Below, piece by piece: positions 45,172 through 56,336 of a DNA stretch of 64,000 bases; position 1 is the first letter of the stretch, and every line of letters begins with the position of its first letter. Position numbers and translations under genes: made by a program. Source of the stretch: Arachis hypogaea (lineage: Eukaryota; Streptophyta; Magnoliopsida; Fabales; Fabaceae). The DNA lies in contig NC_092040.1 in NCBI RefSeq assembly GCF_003086295.3, positions 61,297,559 to 61,361,558 on the forward strand, given 5' to 3'. The notes beneath the pieces were generated by a model, which had not been told where the DNA came from, did not search any database, and saw nothing but the letters and a program-made list of their open reading frames with translations.

Positions 45172-45922
45172 TAAAACAGGGAGGAGCACCACCATCAGCC
45201 TACCAACTCTACACAGTAACAAAGATAAAAACCTAAACACCACTACCAAACCCAAAAACCGTGACCCACCACTACAATCAAAGGTAAAAAGTGGCGGTGC
45301 TCAGCCCCTTCCCCAAACTCAACAAAAACATCAAACACAGCAAACAAAACAAAAAAGGAAGCAGGCAGAACAAACGCATGGCAAAAACAGAACAGGCATG
45401 CACAAACAAATATGAAAGAAAAAGGCAAAGACAACCAACCTGGTAAATTAGAAGGAAGCTTGAAAGAAAACAGGAAAATAAGAAGAAGCAGAGCGGCACC
45501 AGAAAGCAAAAACCACCAAGGAGTTTTTCAGAAAATGAAGAGTTCCTTTTGAAAAGAAAAAACGGACGAGGGAAATAAAAACCAAAGCAAAACGGTTTCA
45601 AAAAGAAAAGCAAAAAGACACAACTAACCCTGGGCGCAATGAAAACTCACGGGGGCAAAAAAGAGAAAACCCCCCCCACAATAAATGCCCCCTCGGAAAA
45701 GCAAACTAATCAATTACGCCTCAAAGGACGCAACGGGCGCAGCAGGCACGGAAAGGTCACGTTAAAGACCAAAATACGGTCAGAACGAGCCTTTTACCAA
45801 ACGAAATCGAGAAACCGACCTCGTCACCGAACGAACACTCGACCGGCAACGGAGACACAACGAGAACGTCCCACCTCCTAGTGACAAACCGACCTTACTC
45901 GCTCTCCCGCTGCGGGGGCAAC
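45172..45922. other. 3' non-coding region of Tat-type element, PPT
   Basis: A/C-rich on the plus strand; probable antisense-transcript promoter region and polypurine tract (TGCGGGGGCAAC, 45911-45922) just before the LTR. No credible gene; the frames present are compositional. Confidence 0.6.
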
Positions 45923-46287
45923 TGTTACGGATCCGGCCCACGGATCCCGGACCCGTGACCGAACCCGAACCCGGCTCCTCAGGCCAACCCGTCTCGTCTT
46001 TCTAGAAGGCCCTGGACCGGCCCTCTAGAGCTCCTAACTAACTTTTGAATTCAAACGTCTCCCTTATCTTAGCCGAATAAGATAAGATAAGATAAACCAC
46101 CATCACCTATAAATAGAGGACCCAGGTCCCTCCAGGTATTCATTCATTCCTCATACCTTACACCTCTTAGATCTATTCTGACTTGAGCGTCGGAGTGTCT
46201 TTGCAGGTACCTCCCCTCCGCTCCATCTAGAAAATCCAACGTTCAATTCGACCCGCGGGTTCCCGATCCTCCTCCTAGATCGTATCA
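45923..46287 (+). repeat. 3' LTR of Tat-type element (365 bp)
   Basis: TGTTACGGATCCGG...CGTATCA. Contains four GATAA repeats (about 46076-46095), a TATA box TATAAATAG at 46108-46116 and a U5 with AGCGTCGGAGTGTCTTTGCA, like the LTR end at 12.03 kb. Confidence 0.85.
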
Positions 46288-46618
46288 GAAGCATTCTGTA
46301 CAAATATTTATCGCCATAATCACTTTCTCGATGTTTCTTGTTCCTCACAGTATAAATCACTTCCTAAGCGACTAAAATATTGTCTGCACTTATCTTGTGA
46401 GCTATAAAACTAGCTTGGGTATTAAAGATAATATAAGGTATAAAATTTTTGATTATAGTAGCAATAATTTTTAGCTATGACTTTATACCACATATTACAA
46501 AAACTAATAGGCCTAAAGTTACTAATATTCTCGGGAGTTGGTATCTTTAGAATAATAGAGATAAATGTATCACTTGCATACAAATCACTACTTTTATTCT
46601 TCTCAGCCAATTTTTTAT
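46288..46618 (-). mobile_element. LINE fragment, piece 1 (5'-most)
   Basis: The minus strand reads ILKIPTPENISNFRPISFCN and continues with MWYKVIAK. This is the entry block of plant LINE reverse transcriptases (IPKxxxPExISxFRPISLCNVxYKxIxK). After a frameshift a later MAINICTE block follows where MALKxDMSKAYDR is expected. It is truncated on the 5' side at about 46618: no endonuclease domain is present. Confidence 0.8.
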
Positions 46619-48003
46619 TTTTCCAAATACATTGTTTAGATTAAGGGAATATGAAAAGAAAGAAAATATAAAAAAGAAAATAGATTGAAATGTGAGTTTT
46701 TTGTTGTTTGGATGAAAAAGAAAAATGAATAGAAAAAAATAATGTAAGATCTACTAAAATTTTTTTCTCATTCAAACAACACACAAATAACTTCATTTTT
46801 TTCTTTTTTTTTTACATGTTTTTTTCTTCTATTTTTTTTCTATATCCAAATAAAGTGTCAAAGATGAGATGAAAATAAAAAAAAATTGTGTAAACAAGAG
46901 TAAAATTATTAATTCACTTTTTAATTAATTAAAAAATAAAAGACTTAAGGTATTAATATAATTCTTTTCTATTATAATTTTCTCACTTCTCATTTTTCAT
47001 TCAAACAAAAAAATTCTCTTTATTTTCTTTCGTCCATTTTCTCTTTATTCCAACAATACATAAAACAATCCATTTTTTTCTATTTTTTTTCTTCTAATTT
47101 TTTTTATTTTCTTTCTTTTCATTTTTCATCATCTATCCAAATAAAATATAAATGTTGAAGTTATATAATGAATTTGACCAATGAAAAGTCATATTTTTGT
47201 ATAAGAGGTCCATTATCTAAAAAAATTTGTAAATAATTTTTTCCGAAAAAATGCTACTTATAAATACTTCATATAATTGGATATTAATTTATAACTAATT
47301 AGTAAATACTAATTCAAACTTTATTGATTATTGAAGATAAATTTGGATGACTTTTTTTTTTTTATTTACATATGATAAATGAGAGTTGATTTTGAACTTT
47401 TAATTATTGAATAATTTTTGGATTTTCGTTACTTTTTAATTTATTTATAAATTTAAATATTATTTTATTATGTTTTAGTTAATTCAAATTTTCATTTGTT
47501 TGTTGGATCCATTGTGATGTTCAAAGACCAAATCCAATCTAATTTTGAGAACCTTGTTTAATATATAAGTTTTGCTAAATTATGTTTTAAAAAAATTTAA
47601 AATACCATAAATAAAATTTATTAAAAATTAAAAAATAATTTTCTATATTTTTAATATATTAAATATACAAAAAAAGTAAAAAAATGTTATTATATTTTTG
47701 ATATATGTTTGTAGAACACAAATTAACTAAATTTTTAAAATGTTAATTTATTTCCTCTGAACAAAATATTAATAGCATGGCTAGACAAGGCCACGGTAAG
47801 AAAGCGTGTGGGCAGGGACACCTCATCATTGCCTAGATATATCTGGCTCCCCGGTAAAAGAAAAGCTGAAAATAGCAGCATAGTCAAATACTCAAGATAA
47901 CCACGTTTCTTAACATTCCAAGTTTCCAACAACCAAAACTTCCAGATCCTTCCACCACATTCTCAAACATTTCAGTGTGCACCATTATTTCCCTCCTCCC
48001 TCT
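46619..48003. other. AT-rich intergenic DNA; promoter region of RING gene
   Basis: Highly AT-rich to about 47750 with T- and A-runs. From about 47760 composition rises toward gene level, upstream of the RING-H2 gene. No gene seen. Confidence 0.6.
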
Positions 48004-48013
48004 CATAAATAAA
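48004..48013 (+). promoter_or_regulatory. TATA box of the RING-H2 gene
   Basis: CATAAATAAA preceded by a CT-rich stretch (TCCCTCCTCCCTCT), about 95 bp before the ATG at 48109; spacing fits a plant core promoter with a 60-70-nt leader. Confidence 0.6.
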
Positions 48014-48108
48014 AACCCCTCACAACCCACCACCCAATCCCACGAAGTACCCCAAAAGCCCTCCGCTCTCTTAATTTACCAATTTAACCTTGCGTCCTTT
48101 TAAGCTCC

Positions 48109-48867
48109 ATGGCATCCGAGCCTGACGTTTTCGAAAGATTTGTTAGAAACAGAGATATGACTCTGTTTTTGCCTTTCCTCTTTGGCTTCTCTGATTCTCA
48201 GTCTCGGGATTCTTCATCGCAAAACCAAGATAACGACGAAATGGGAGAAAGGATCGCCGATACTCCCAACCGAGAGAGGATCATACTAGTAAACCCCTTC
48301 ACGCAAAGCATGGTTGTCATCGACGGCGCTTCAAGCCTCGAAGCTCTGTTTCGCGACATGGCCGTTAACAACAGCAGCAAAGCCGGAAGACCTCCAGCTA
48401 CGAAGGAATCCATTGACGCCATGCCGAGCTTTGTAATCAAAGAAGGTGAAGTTGAAGTAGGAGAGTGTGTTGTGTGTTTGGAGGATTTTGGTGTTGGTGC
48501 TTTGGTTAAAGAGATGCCATGTAGGCACAGGTTTCATCCGAATTGCATTGAGAAGTGGCTTGGGATGCATGGAACTTGCCCTGTTTGCAGGTACGAGATG
48601 CCGGTTGAGGAAAAAGATGAAGGGAAGAAGAGGGATAGTGAAGGAGAAGAAGAACAAGAAGGAGGAGAAAGAGAGAGGAGAAGAATCGGTAATGGTGAAG
48701 TTTGGGTTAGTTTTTCTTTTAACAGGGGTATTAGTAGGAGACATAACGACGATCAGAATCACAATCAGAATCAAAATCAAGATTCTTCTGGTGGTGGTGA
48801 TGATGATCCTAATTCGGGTGATTATGCATCATCAACTGCTGGAGGTGATGCTGAAGCAGAAAATTAG
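48109..48867 (+). CDS. RING-H2 E3 ubiquitin ligase, MPSR1-like
   Basis: Intronless, 252 residues. The N-terminus (DVFERFVRNRDMTLFLPFLF), the central INPFTQ-like motif (LVNPFTQSMVVIDGASSLEA) and GRPPATKESIDAMPS precede a RING-H2 finger. Its ligands are C120, C123, C138, H140, H143, C146, C157 and C160 (C-x2-C-x14-C-x-H-x2-H-x2-C-x10-C-x2-C). The C-terminal 80 residues are disordered: Glu/Lys/Arg-rich, then an Asn/Gln-Asp-Ser tail. It should transfer ubiquitin from an E2 to substrates in the cytosol. The arrangement matches the plant group containing the misfolded-protein-sensing ligase MPSR1, in which substrate contact relieves autoinhibition; assignment to that group is by resemblance. The ATG has good context (CTCCATGGCA). 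No defect seen. Confidence 0.9.
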   Translation: MASEPDVFERFVRNRDMTLFLPFLFGFSDSQSRDSSSQNQDNDEMGERIADTPNRERIILVNPFTQSMVVIDGASSLEALFRDMAVNNSSKAGRPPATKESIDAMPSFVIKEGEVEVGECVVCLEDFGVGALVKEMPCRHRFHPNCIEKWLGMHGTCPVCRYEMPVEEKDEGKKRDSEGEEEQEGGERERRRIGNGEVWVSFSFNRGISRRHNDDQNHNQNQNQDSSGGGDDDPNSGDYASSTAGGDAEAEN

Positions 48868-49504
48868 GGTTCCTTTTTTCCTTTTTTAAATTTCAATTTT
48901 TTGGTCGGCTGAGAATGTTGGGTTTTTACAGTGTTGGTCAAAATTATGTACAGGATACAGAGGCACAAAATTGTTTGTATCATATCATTGTGGGAATAAA
49001 TAAGTCGCTGATTTTTTATTTTTCTGGTTCTGTTTACCCAATTCTTTTCAGCTCAGTGGACAGTGGAGTTTTATCAACTAATGTTTTTTCCAAATTTTTA
49101 TTTAAAATGATCAAGTTAATTAATGAATTTGAAGTGGAAATAGTAACTATGCTGTTGAATTCTGAACCTATAAATCCTCTTAATTTAAAATTTCATTTCA
49201 CATTCATAATGATGAGGTACTAAATATTCTTTCAAATTAGGAGGGCTTTTAGCTCTACTAATTGTAGCGCTTTTAGTAACCGGAACTGTAGTTATACATC
49301 CAATGCAATTTCAAATTATGGGAAATTAGCAACCGCTCTATAATGTAGAAGTAAAATTGTGATTTGCAAAGTGCATTTTTTTTTCCATTAAACTTCCCAG
49401 AAAAAGAAAAGTAGACTTTGTTAGGCTCCTATATGCTGACTTTATTTGTTTACACACATTGATTTTTGCAAAACATGTTAACAAGAATAATAATTTGTTT
49501 TGAA
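48868..49504. other. 3' flanks of two convergent genes
   Basis: 3' UTR of the RING gene and, from the other side, of the GMC gene; convergent genes about 640 bp apart. Polyadenylation-type AATAAA words at 48996-49001 (GGGAATAAATAAG). No further gene supported. Confidence 0.6.
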
Positions 49505-52098
49505 TCACTTGATCCCTTCCCTTTCTCTCAGAATCTTGATCCCTTGGTATCTTCCAAGCATAAGCAGTGTAGCCATTGGGTTTGTCCCTGGTGACTCTGA
49601 AAAGGTTGACCCATCCAACACCCTCAAACCCTTCACACCATAAACTCTATAATCCTTATCAACCACTGATCCAATAAGGGAACCCCCATGATAGTGATAA
49701 ATCGTTCTAACATTCTTCTTGCAGAATTTTCTCATATCATCCTCGGCGGATGCCAATTTGTTCTGGCTCGATTCGCCAAGGAAGAACGCGATGGATTTCG
49801 ACCTTGCAATCTTGTTAAGTAGTTGAGTCATGTTGACACATTCTTCCATGTCATCTTCACTTGCTAGATAGTTGAATCTCACTGTAGGGTTCAATCTTGG
49901 GTCTGTGTTGCTCAGTTCAAGAAACCCTTTTGAGGAAGGGAATGCTATCTTTGCAGCAACATTGACCCTTGTTGAATTAGAACTCAAGGGTAATATTGCT
50001 GCTTCAATTATAATCTTTAAGTCACTTGTTATGCCAGCAACTTGTGGTGGATCAGGTATTCTGTTCTGCGGCTTCGAATCAACCAATACTGCTATGCATG
50101 GATTGTCTTGCATTCCTTTCCCAACATTTTTCATGTCAAGAACTAATGGAATGTGGAACTTTTTGAGTTGCTCTTTTGGTCCTATGCCACTTAGCAATAG
50201 TAATTGGGGGCTACCTAATGCACCTGCTGCCAATATTACATCACCTCTTGAATTCTTGTGTTTCTTGATGTATGCTTCATGGGTTTGTTCCAAGCTGCCA
50301 TGGCTCTCGATGAACCTTATGCCCTTGGCTCTTGTTTCATTCTTGGTTCCTGGATCATTTCAGTGGTTAAAATTCTAAAGATTTAATAATGAATTGGTCA
50401 CTGGAAAATGCTACTATTATATGTATTGAAGCTACTCAAGCTAGTTACTGAGAGACTTCAGGTGCATTTTAGTATTAGTGGGTAATTTTCATGCATAATT
50501 TTTGGAATTAATTACAACTTTTTTTGCTGAATTTTATGTCATTTGCATTTTACTCCTCATTTAAAAAATAAAAAGATACGCAAATCGGTCCCTTGAGCTT
50601 CAGATTATGTACAAATTGTTAACCTGAACTTCCCCAAGTTATACTTTGACACTCTAAACCCTAAACCATGTTAAAAATTGATGAAAAAATTGCCAAAATG
50701 GGTTGCTTTGCGTATTCTTAAAGTTCAAAGGTTAAATTGCACATGATGTTAAAGTTTTCAAGGGATAAAATGCAATTAATTAACCCAAAGATTTTCTAAT
50801 TGAAAATATACGGATATAAATAATAAAGGTATACAAAATCCCTTAATTTCTTTTGCCCCTCCTTACCATTGTGATCAAAGATGATGCTCTTGACTGTGGC
50901 ATTCACAAGAACAGTGAGGGACTTGTGGTTCCCAGCATCTAAAAGATCAGCAGAGGTATGCCTCTTTCCAAATGCATCAAACACACTCCCAGAAATCTTT
51001 GTCCCCTTCACATGTTCCAAACTATACCCATTGTACGGCAAAACCCCAGATTCAAGGAGGCTAAACTCTGCCACAGATTGCCAAGGACTAAGAAAAAAAG
51101 GTGGGAAAACAACCTTGGATTCAACCCACTCATAAGCTTCCTTAACCATTTTCTTGTCCCAACCAGCTTTTCCAACAAACTCATCACTTGCCCTGCTGTA
51201 AAACCCTCCATTTATAGCTGAAGAACCACCAAGAACTCTTCCTCTCACATTCGCAACCCCATCTTGTGATGTGAAGAACTGTGCCACTGACATGTATTTG
51301 TCTGTTTGAATCAGTGGAAATCCATAGAACCTTCTTTCAGTTACATAGGGATTCCCATATGGTGAACCACCTCTTTCTATGAGTAGAACTGAGAATTTTT
51401 GGGACAGTGTTGCAGCCAATGGACATCCACATGTTCCTCCACCAACTATGATGTAGTCATAGGATTTCCCTGATACTTCTTTAACATCTGAAGTCATGTG
51501 CCATTTTCTGCTGGCTACATTATACAGTAGAACTTCTAGTTTAGAACCAATAAAAAAAAGGGAAATTGTTTAAGGAAATTTTACTAGGAAAAAAAACGTT
51601 TGAAACTTTTATGTAATAAGCCTTCTACTTTTAGCTATTAAAGAGTATACCCTTATAAAACCATTTAGTTACAAGACAATGTCCGAAGAAATAAATTTTA
51701 TACATTTTCTATATTTTTCCAAACTTAAGTTAGAAATTCACAAATTTTCTAGCTCATTATATCTAAATATGCATTTTATCTCAATTACCAAAAATAAAAA
51801 AATTACTTCTTAACAAAATGGAAATACAAGGGGTTAACACTTTTATTTGAAAATAATATAAAATTGGTTAGTGTTGGTTCAAATATAAAAATTACAATAA
51901 AATTGTTGGTCACTTAATATTTCTCGAATAAATAAAAAAATCATATAACAAGCGTTGTGACTAAAAAAGTCACATGAAATAAATTGTAGACTTATTACCT
52001 TGAGGTTGTGAAGGGAAAGAGAATCCAAAATTAGCAAATGAGAGCAACAAAATTGCTGTGAGAAGCTTATGAGCTTGTTTAACTTGTGCGAGTTCCAT
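49505..52098 (-). CDS. GMC oxidoreductase, HOTHEAD / mandelonitrile-lyase-like
   Basis: Three exons: 51999-52098, 50867-51514, 49505-50349. All introns are GT-AG (CAAG|GTAATA, AATG|GTAAGG) with matching phases, giving 530 residues. Residues 1-28 are a signal peptide (basic start, LLTAILLLSFANFGFSF), so the protein is secreted. The FAD-binding motif G58-x-G60-x-x-G63 lies in YDYIIVGGGTCGCPLA; the GMC signature GRVLGGSSAINGGFYSRA follows, with GALGSPQLLLLSGIGP in exon 3. The C-terminus has the active-site His (YHYHGG, about residue 470) and Asn (GTNPMATLLMLGRYQG, about residue 506). The family includes HOTHEAD, needed for cuticle/long-chain fatty-acid oxidation, and cyanogenic (R)-mandelonitrile lyases; sequence alone does not decide between these. 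Length is slightly below the usual 550-590, without a visible missing motif. Probably functional. Confidence 0.88.
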
Positions 52099-53499
52099 GT
52101 GTAATAGCAATTACAATTGGTTTGTTGTAAGTAGAAGAAATGGGTATGATTTTATTTACCAATGTGGGCTATACGAATTATTGGATTTTCTCTTGGCGGG
52201 TGACACCAATTGATTAAAGTTTCCACAGAAATCAAATATAAAATTGCGCATGGTTTTGATAATCATTCTGGTCTTCCTTTCTTTGGGACAACCGTTGTCT
52301 GTTTCGGATATAAATATACTGTTTCTTTTTCCTCTAACCAGCTGTTTTAATTTATATATACTTTTTGTATATAGTAGTCATTAATCATATATTTTTATAT
52401 GATAGATAATGCTACACGTTATATTTATCGTCGAATTTAATTTTGATACACTATTAATTATAATATAATATTAGATAATATTACGTAATCAGTAAAAATA
52501 ATTTTTTTAATTATATAAATAATTATTCAAAGAAGTACATACGATTAAATGGCTTTATAAAAACTCTTTATAAAATTATGCTAAACTTTTTTGTGATATT
52601 TTAATATTTTATAAGATGTGATATTATCCTAGTAAACACTACCCATTAATCTCATCAAAGGAAGTTGAGTATGATACATACGAAAGTTAACTTAATTTAT
52701 CTTTATTGTTATTATTATTTGAATATTATACTATGATAACAATATATTGATTAAATGATCAATTAGTAAAACAATTTGTATTATATAGTGTCACCTATTT
52801 GTTTTATTCTTTCAAAACTCTTAAAATCTAATTTCATATAATCATATCTTTGTAAGTACGTCCTGTTATTACCAAACAAAAAAAAAAAAAAAGAGAGAGA
52901 GGAAAAAAAGGAAGAAAAAAAGGTTCAAAAAATGAGAATTATTCGGATTTATATGGCCTGGGCAACAAGCTCTTGGTATAATTGCATTTAGGTGAAAATG
53001 GGTTCAAAGCATAATAATTGCATGCATTTGGAGTTACCAACTCATACTTAAAGTAGGGTCTTAGCTTTGAGAAGGATGATAAATAATTAAATTAAAGTAA
53101 ACTAGTGGGGACCCGCGTTACCAAATTGTGCTACATAGTGGAAGAAATTGCTTAGCATAAAATAGCATCAAGTTATGGATAAAGAGGGAGAGAAGAAAAA
53201 AGTTTTTCGGGGGTGAAAGAGAACTGTAATTTGCCATCACCATATATGACTATCATGTTTATTAATCAGTATTAATATTATGGCTTCTATCGACCATGAA
53301 TATGATACAACATCAGAAAAGAAGTACCAATTAAGGACTCTTCTTCCCCTTATCTATGACTTTTATTAGGTGCAAAATAAAAATTGTGCTATCCAATAAT
53401 TGGTTTTAGTATCTACTTTGCCAAAGTTGTTTTTACGCATCATAATGATGTTAAACATATACGCACTTAAAGACTAGGTCTAAAAATATACATACATGT
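52099..53499. other. Intergenic; GMC promoter side
   Basis: A TATA-like TAAATAAAAT (minus strand) lies near 52154-52163, about 60 bp upstream of the GMC start. The rest is AT-rich spacer with a purine tract at 52875-52925. No gene seen. Confidence 0.5.
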
Positions 53500-55155
53500 A
53501 GTGTTATTAGAATCGGACTGATTCGTTCGGTCGGACCAAAATTAAAATCTAATAAACCGACAATAAATTAGTTTGTATGAATTAGTTGATTAGACAAAAA
53601 AGAAAACTAATAAGATTCAGTTTGAACTGACCGAATTTGATAAAAATTGGTGAACTAGTAGGTTCGAAAAAATTTGACCCGATTCGAACTATTTTTTTTT
53701 TTAAGTAAAACGGCGTCATTTTTAACTTTTCATTATTTAAAAAAAATGAAAGACTAAAAATCCTGAAATCCTAACTCGATTTCCAATTTTCACATTCAAA
53801 GTCCTAAACTTCAAACTACTGAGATTGAGAGACACCCGTTCAAGTTCAGCGCTTCTTGCACCACCCGACGGTCCCGACCACAGCCAGTGCCACCTCCATG
53901 AATCATGCGACGTCATCTGCTACTGCTACTCAGAATCGTCGTCTGGGTGGCCCCTGTGTAGCTCGACTCGTCGCCTCCTGTCCTGTGCCGCTGTGTGTCT
54001 GTCATCGTCCTCCTTTTGTCAGTCCGGTCATCCAACTGTCCCTGTCGTCGTCGACGACCTTATGCTTCTTCTCCGGTCTCCTTCTTCTCTGCCACCGGTG
54101 CATTAGCCATAAGGTATGTATTTTTGTTTTTTTATAAGTTATTCAGTATTTCAAATTTTTAATAATTTAGTACTTCAGTTAGAATAATTGATTAATGATG
54201 TTGATTATCTATGTTGACAATATTTAGTTGATTATAAGTTTATAACTTGTTGATTTATGTTAGATTGTTCAATTTTTGTTTTAGGTTGTTGTTGTAATAT
54301 ATTATTGATTATAGTGTAATATATTCTTGTTATATGTAATATATTGTTGTTATATTTGGTTGCTGATGTATATCATTCTTAGTAGATTATTGTTGTAAAT
54401 TATTCTGGTAGATTAGTCATTTACTCCTGATTAATTAGAAATTTAGGATGGTTTCATCAAATACACCATCAAAAATACCAACTTTCCAACAAAAAAAAGA
54501 TCAACTCCTGATGCAACAATTGGAACTCAAAAAATTAGTAATAGAGGAAAAACCAATCCTACATGTGGCCATTGTAAACAAGTTGTGGATAAAGAAAAAA
54601 CCGTCATGTTATGTATTTATTGTGAAAAACTTATTAGGGGTGGAGGAATTAACCAGGTTAAGTATCATTTGGTTGGAAAATGTAGAGATATTGAGGCATG
54701 CCGAAAGGTGTCAGCTGTACTGTGACACTAATTCAATCAAAACATTGAAAATCTTCAAACCAAGAAAAGGAAAACTCAAGAAGAATATGCAGAAAGTTAT
54801 AATGCTTGTGATGAAGTTGAAAGAGAAGTTGATGAGATTGAACGTAATGAGATGCGACAACAACAAAAATCAAAGCTTTCAGCACCTAGCTCTAGAAATG
54901 GAAAACAACTCAAGGGATTACAATCTTTTCTTTCCATCGGCACCAACACCTAGAACTCAACCAACTATCAAAAGTGTTCTCCAAAGTAAAGAAGTTGTGG
55001 AGAAGTGTGATATTGCTATTGCGAGATGGATGATTGATGACTTTATGCTATTTAATGCGGTTAATTCAGCTTATTATCAGGCAATGATCGATGTTATTGC
55101 AAACAAGCCCTTAATCTATATGTATAACAACACTGAATTTATACAAGTATCCTAA
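53500..55155 (+). pseudogene. Decayed hAT-family transposase (N-terminal part)
   Basis: From about 53500 the sequence has the GTGTTATTAGAATCGGACTG end typical of hAT elements, followed by CGG-rich degenerate inverted stretches. The coding remnant starts at ATG 54448. In a second frame (54557-54710) it has a BED-type zinc finger (CGHCKQVVDKEKTVMLCIYC, then VKYHLVGKC), followed by an acidic linker. The original frame resumes at about 54940-55110 with IARWMIDDFMLFNAV and NSAYYQAMIDVIA, the start of the DUF659/hAT transposase domain. It stops after about 235 codons, before the catalytic core and dimerisation domain. At least two frame changes; truncated on the 3' side. Confidence 0.7.
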
Positions 55156-56336
55156 TAATAATTACATACTCAATTACTTAAAAGAGAAAAATCACAACAC
55201 TAACCTTGAAGTCGATCGCTCCCGCAAGGTACTAAATCGCTTTCAGGCGGTTGATATTTTCGTCTCGTGCATTTACGCACGCGCCATAAAGTTAGAATAT
55301 CTCACAAATATCAAGAGAAACGTCTGTAGAAAGAGAGAAATAAAGGTAATGGACAATAAAAGTGATAAAAGAGGTGCTGTGAACGAATTTTTTATATAGA
55401 TATGTCTAAAACCTTATCTTGATTATCGTGTAAACGACATAAGTGTGTATATATTTTGTTTACATTATAAATAAGATATATATACTTATTTCGTCTATAT
55501 TATAAATGAGATAAATAAAACAAACCTTTAAACCAAAAAACCGGTGATCTGCCCCTTGGTATGTATGTTGTACGGAACGATTTATCAACAATTTAGGAGT
55601 TATATTTAATAAGTAGTGGACAATGTTATTGATTTGGAATTTGAGAAAGCGTATGAGTGGCACAAAATTCTTGGTTTTCTCTTTGAATTGCGCATGGTTT
55701 TAACTCATCATTCATTCTTCTTTAGGTTATATATTTCTTTCTTCCCATTTTAGATGGGTTCTTCTATCTCATCATTTTGTATTTCAATGCAAATGAAAAG
55801 TAAGAAAAAAACAAAAACAAAAGGTTCCAAAATGGAATATTATGATCTGTGTTAGATGTTACCAACTCATATTTTTCTGGTAGGTCCTTGTGAAGGATCA
55901 TTATTATTGTTAATAATTATACCAGTAGGTACCCTACCAAATTGTTGCCATAGATATGATCATATCATCATATGTATATATTATACACTCTTTTTTTTCA
56001 TGAACAAAATATACATTCAATTGTTCATTCTATTCATTATAATAAAATATACAATATACATATTATATTTGATTATTTGTTTTTTCCCCAGTAATGATTT
56101 TGCTGCACATACATGTCCATGTAATAACTATAATAGAAAAGTACAAACCATTGTCATGTTCCCACAAGCTTAATAGCAATTAGAGAAATGTTGTGTGTAC
56201 TCATCTTATTTCATAAACGAGTCAACGCACAATTTCGCATCCCATTTCAAGTTGGAGATATGTGTCGGCTCGATATATGAGATAAAATGAATTCAAATAA
56301 CATGTCTGGGGGATTTTTTAAGTCTAGTATTTTCTC
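55156..56336. other. Intergenic, no gene seen
   Basis: AT-rich. A short GC-richer island at 55205-55315 (AAGTCGATCGCTCCCGC) looks like leftover repeat DNA. The reading frames here lack any family signal. Confidence 0.5.

Larger units (their letters stand above)
39625..46287 (+). mobile_element. Tat-type Ty3/gypsy element, 5' part deleted
   Basis: Plus strand: end of protease, RT, RNase H, a second archaeal-type RNase H, integrase, antisense ORF, polypurine tract (GCTGCGGGGGCAAC at 45910-45922) and 3' LTR. The dual RNase H and KACPKDAFPLP motif place it in the Tat/Ogre group. The 5' LTR, gag and most of protease are missing. LINE sequence abuts both ends within a few bases. Confidence 0.88.

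Noticed and set aside
44931..45881. Plus-strand frames between 44.9 and 45.9 kb
   Set aside because: They overlap the antisense ORF and the A/C-rich 3' non-coding region and have no recognisable domain.
53825..54137. Ser/Cys-rich frames at 53.8-54.1 kb as a possible small secreted protein
   Set aside because: They lie in the degenerate 5' region of the hAT relic; the Cys/Ser richness stems from CGTC/CTGC-rich DNA typical of such elements.
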